Below, piece by piece: positions 31,255 to 33,365 of a stretch of DNA of 33,365 nt (the first letter of the stretch is position 1; the number at the start of each line of letters is the position of its first letter). The DNA comes from Geobacter sp. (GTDB taxonomy: Bacteria; Desulfobacterota; Desulfuromonadia; Geobacterales; Pseudopelobacteraceae). The stretch covers positions 1-33,365 of the forward strand of contig JANYBN010000116.1 of NCBI GenBank assembly GCA_025360785.1, in the 5' to 3' direction. Both the position numbers and the translations under genes were made by a program. The notes under the pieces were generated by a model. The model saw only the letters and a program-made list of their open reading frames with translations. It had not been told where the DNA came from and ran no database searches.

Positions 31255-33365
31255 ATGGTTCATAAAAAGAGACGCACCACGATACATTCACCCGGTTTGA
31301 CCGAGCTCCCCCCGTTGCCTCAGGATGCTGCCAGCCTGATACACGACTACCGGAGATATTTCACCTATACGCTTGGACAGAATAAATATTGCCATTCAGT
31401 CAAATATTTTTACAAGGCGCTGGCGCTGACGGTTCGCGACCGGCTTATGGAACGGTGGAAAAAGACCCGCTATACCTACATCGAGTCTCATTGCAAGCAG
31501 GGTTACTACCTGTCGCTCGAGTTTCTGATGGGGCGGTCCCTCGGTAATGCCATGCTGAATATCGGCATAACCGATGCCGCCACGCAGGCGATGCATCAGC
31601 TCGGCATCAATCTGGAAGATCTGGCCGAAGCCGAGGTTGATGCCGGACTCGGCAACGGGGGACTCGGGCGTCTGGCGGCCTGTTTTCTTGACAGCTGCGC
31701 CACTCTGCAGCTGCCGGTGATGGGGTACGGTATCCGATATGAATACGGCATGTTCCGCCAGCGTATCGTGGATGGGCGCCAGACAGAGGAGCCTGATCAC
31801 TGGCTGCGGGATGGCAATCCCTGGGAGCAGGAACGCCCTGATTTTACCCAGCGTGTCCGCTTTGGCGGACGCACTGAACATTATCTTAACGAGTCGGGTG
31901 AACAGCACGTCCGCTGGGTCGAAAGCCACGATGTGCTGGCGGTTCCCTACGACATTCCGATTCCCGGCTATCGTAACGGCACCGTCAATACTCTGAGACT
32001 CTGGAAAGCTGCCGCCACCGATGCCTTTGACCTTGGCGAGTTCAATGCCGGAGACTATGCGGAATCGGTTGCCACCAAGAATGAAGCTGAAAATATCACG
32101 ATGGTGCTTTATCCGAACGATGCCAGTGAAAATGGCAAGGTGCTCCGGTTGCGTCAGCAATACTTCCTCGCTTCGGCGAGTCTGCAGGATGTCGTTGATC
32201 GCTGGAAGATTGTGCGTAAAGGCGATTTCAGCGAATTTGCCGAAAACAACTGTTTTCAGCTGAACGACACCCATCCGAGCTGTGCCGTGCCGGAATTGAT
32301 GCGTATTCTGATGGACGATCAGGGGATGGAATGGGATCAGGCCTGGGGGATCACCCGCCGGACGATGGCATACACCAATCACACCCTCCTTCCAGAAGCG
32401 CTGGAAAAATGGCCTTTGCCGCTTTTTGGCCAGCTTCTGCCGAGGATTCTGGAGATTGTTCTGGAGATCAATGCCCGCTTCATCGCTGAAGTGTCCAGCC
32501 GCTGGCCCGGTGATAACGAGCGGATGAGACGCATGTCCATCATTGAAGAGGGTCCCGTCCCCCAGGTGCGGATGGCGTATCTGGCCATCGTCGGGAGTTT
32601 TTCGGTTAACGGTGTCGCCGCCCTGCATTCACAACTGCTGATTCAGGGGCTGTTCCGTGACTTCTATGATCTCTGGCCGCTCAAGTTCAACAACAAGACC
32701 AACGGGGTGACACCCCGACGCTGGATCGCCCGCTGCAACCCCGGCTTAAGCAGTCTGGTGAGCGAAAAGATCGGTGACGGCTGGGTGGCTGATCTGCAGC
32801 AGATCAAAAAGATTGCCCCACTTGCCGATGATCAGGAATTCCGGCTGCGCTGGCATGAAGTCAAACAGGATAACAAGGCGCACCTTTCAGCTCTTGTTCA
32901 GGCCAAATGTGACGTCACATTTAATCCTGAAGGGATGTTTGATGTCCAGGTCAAGCGAATTCATGAGTATAAGCGTCAGCTCCTCAACATTCTGCACGTC
33001 ATCCATCTTTATGACCGGATCAAGCGGAGTGACACAGCCGTGTGGACCGATCGCTGCGTGCTGATAGGGGGGAAAGCAGCGCCCGGTTATGCCATGGCAA
33101 AGCTGATCATCAAGCTGGTAAACAATGTGGCCAACGTGGTCAATAGCGATCCGGATGTCGGTGACAAGCTCAAGGTGGCATTCCTGCCCAACTACAGCGT
33201 ATCCGCCATGGAGGTCATCTGTCCCGGCACCGACCTCTCCGAACAGCTGTCTACAGCCGGCAAGGAGGCTTCAGGAACCGGCAACATGAAATTCATGATG
33301 AATGGCGCCATAACCATCGGTACTCTCGATGGAGCAAACATCGAAATCCGCGAGGAGGTCGGCGA
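31255..33365 (+). CDS. glgP: Glycogen/starch phosphorylase (partial, 3' end outside window)
   Basis: The first 703 codons of a GT35 phosphorylase that releases glucose-1-phosphate from alpha-1,4-glucans. The N-terminus is MVHKKRRTT; ESHCKQGYYLSLEFLMGRSL and GLGNGGLGRLAACFLDS are near-invariant in the family. The PLP-binding lysine is Lys679 in EASGTGNMKFMMNGA, matching Lys680 of muscle phosphorylase, and TLDGANIEIREE follows at the window edge. About 130 residues should be missing. ATG 31255 has AAGGA with an 8-nt spacer. Long open frames on the opposite strand (for example 31396-32628) are shadows. Glycogen storage as an energy reserve is implied. Confidence 0.96.
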   Translation, partial: MVHKKRRTTIHSPGLTELPPLPQDAASLIHDYRRYFTYTLGQNKYCHSVKYFYKALALTVRDRLMERWKKTRYTYIESHCKQGYYLSLEFLMGRSLGNAMLNIGITDAATQAMHQLGINLEDLAEAEVDAGLGNGGLGRLAACFLDSCATLQLPVMGYGIRYEYGMFRQRIVDGRQTEEPDHWLRDGNPWEQERPDFTQRVRFGGRTEHYLNESGEQHVRWVESHDVLAVPYDIPIPGYRNGTVNTLRLWKAAATDAFDLGEFNAGDYAESVATKNEAENITMVLYPNDASENGKVLRLRQQYFLASASLQDVVDRWKIVRKGDFSEFAENNCFQLNDTHPSCAVPELMRILMDDQGMEWDQAWGITRRTMAYTNHTLLPEALEKWPLPLFGQLLPRILEIVLEINARFIAEVSSRWPGDNERMRRMSIIEEGPVPQVRMAYLAIVGSFSVNGVAALHSQLLIQGLFRDFYDLWPLKFNNKTNGVTPRRWIARCNPGLSSLVSEKIGDGWVADLQQIKKIAPLADDQEFRLRWHEVKQDNKAHLSALVQAKCDVTFNPEGMFDVQVKRIHEYKRQLLNILHVIHLYDRIKRSDTAVWTDRCVLIGGKAAPGYAMAKLIIKLVNNVANVVNSDPDVGDKLKVAFLPNYSVSAMEVICPGTDLSEQLSTAGKEASGTGNMKFMMNGAITIGTLDGANIEIREEVG

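Noticed and set aside
31396-32628. A 410-codon open frame on the minus strand
   Set aside because: It lies wholly antisense to the highly conserved glycogen phosphorylase gene, has no recognisable domain, and is explained by the GC-rich codon pattern of glgP.

Overview
The window looks like ordinary chromosome from a GC-rich deltaproteobacterial-type anaerobe, most likely a Geobacter/Pelobacter relative (Geobacterales). The lineage call is an inference from gene content: a split-P glycine cleavage operon with LipM/LipA, a very large NTPase-wHTH-BTAD regulator, a small 'SYIVRIYRR' protein of a type I associate with Geobacter, a family 4 uracil-DNA glycosylase, and several palindromic intergenic repeat families. 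I found no rRNA, tRNA, CRISPR array, transposase or prophage, and no gene-free stretch longer than 300 bases.

Layout. 1-987 (+): 3' end of ftsK, then a Nit2-like amidase. 995-1151: an inverted-repeat element. 1209-3844: a secreted Zn-dependent phospholipase C-like protein (-) diverging from uracil-DNA glycosylase (+), which converges on a sensorless histidine kinase (-). 4091-6252: an HD-containing CCA-adding enzyme (+) converging on a thioesterase/DUF309 pair (-). 6471-11882 (-): a lipoprotein with a duplicated C-terminal module, a 56-residue protein that is easy to miss, and a 1066-residue regulator. 11965-18104 (-): gcvT-gcvH-gcvPA-gcvPB-lipM-lipA, with palindromic repeats in both early intercistronic gaps. 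18276-20006 (+): an RluA-type pseudouridine synthase and a DUF1848 protein. 20086-24725: a ferritin-like protein, a hypothetical gene with its own promoter and terminator, a MerA-like reductase followed by a GIY-YIG protein, a zinc-ribbon protein, a spermidine-synthase-fold protein and a hypothetical. 24913-33365: a TMTC-like membrane protein with TPRs, Tex, a lipoprotein alpha/beta hydrolase, a class I aminotransferase and the 5' part of glycogen phosphorylase.

How the genes work together. The clearest unit is the gcv-lip operon. It encodes T, H, P-alpha and P-beta of glycine cleavage plus the two enzymes (LipM octanoyltransferase, LipA lipoyl synthase) that make the lipoyl arm on GcvH. LipA starts with a GTGA stop/start overlap on lipM. 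The dihydrolipoamide dehydrogenase (L protein) is not in the operon. The pyridine-nucleotide disulfide reductase at 21290 has a MerA-type Cys-Cys tail and is more likely a mercuric-reductase-like enzyme than the L protein.

I do not see a convincing new multi-gene defence or mobile system. The observations most worth a second look are the repeat-decorated gcv operon (one repeat supplies the gcvH stop codon), the DUF1848 protein with a radical-SAM-like CX3CX2C motif at its C-terminal end, the small-protein/duplicated-lipoprotein/large-regulator cluster, and the GIY-YIG gene that runs through a perfect palindrome into an antiparallel zinc-ribbon gene.
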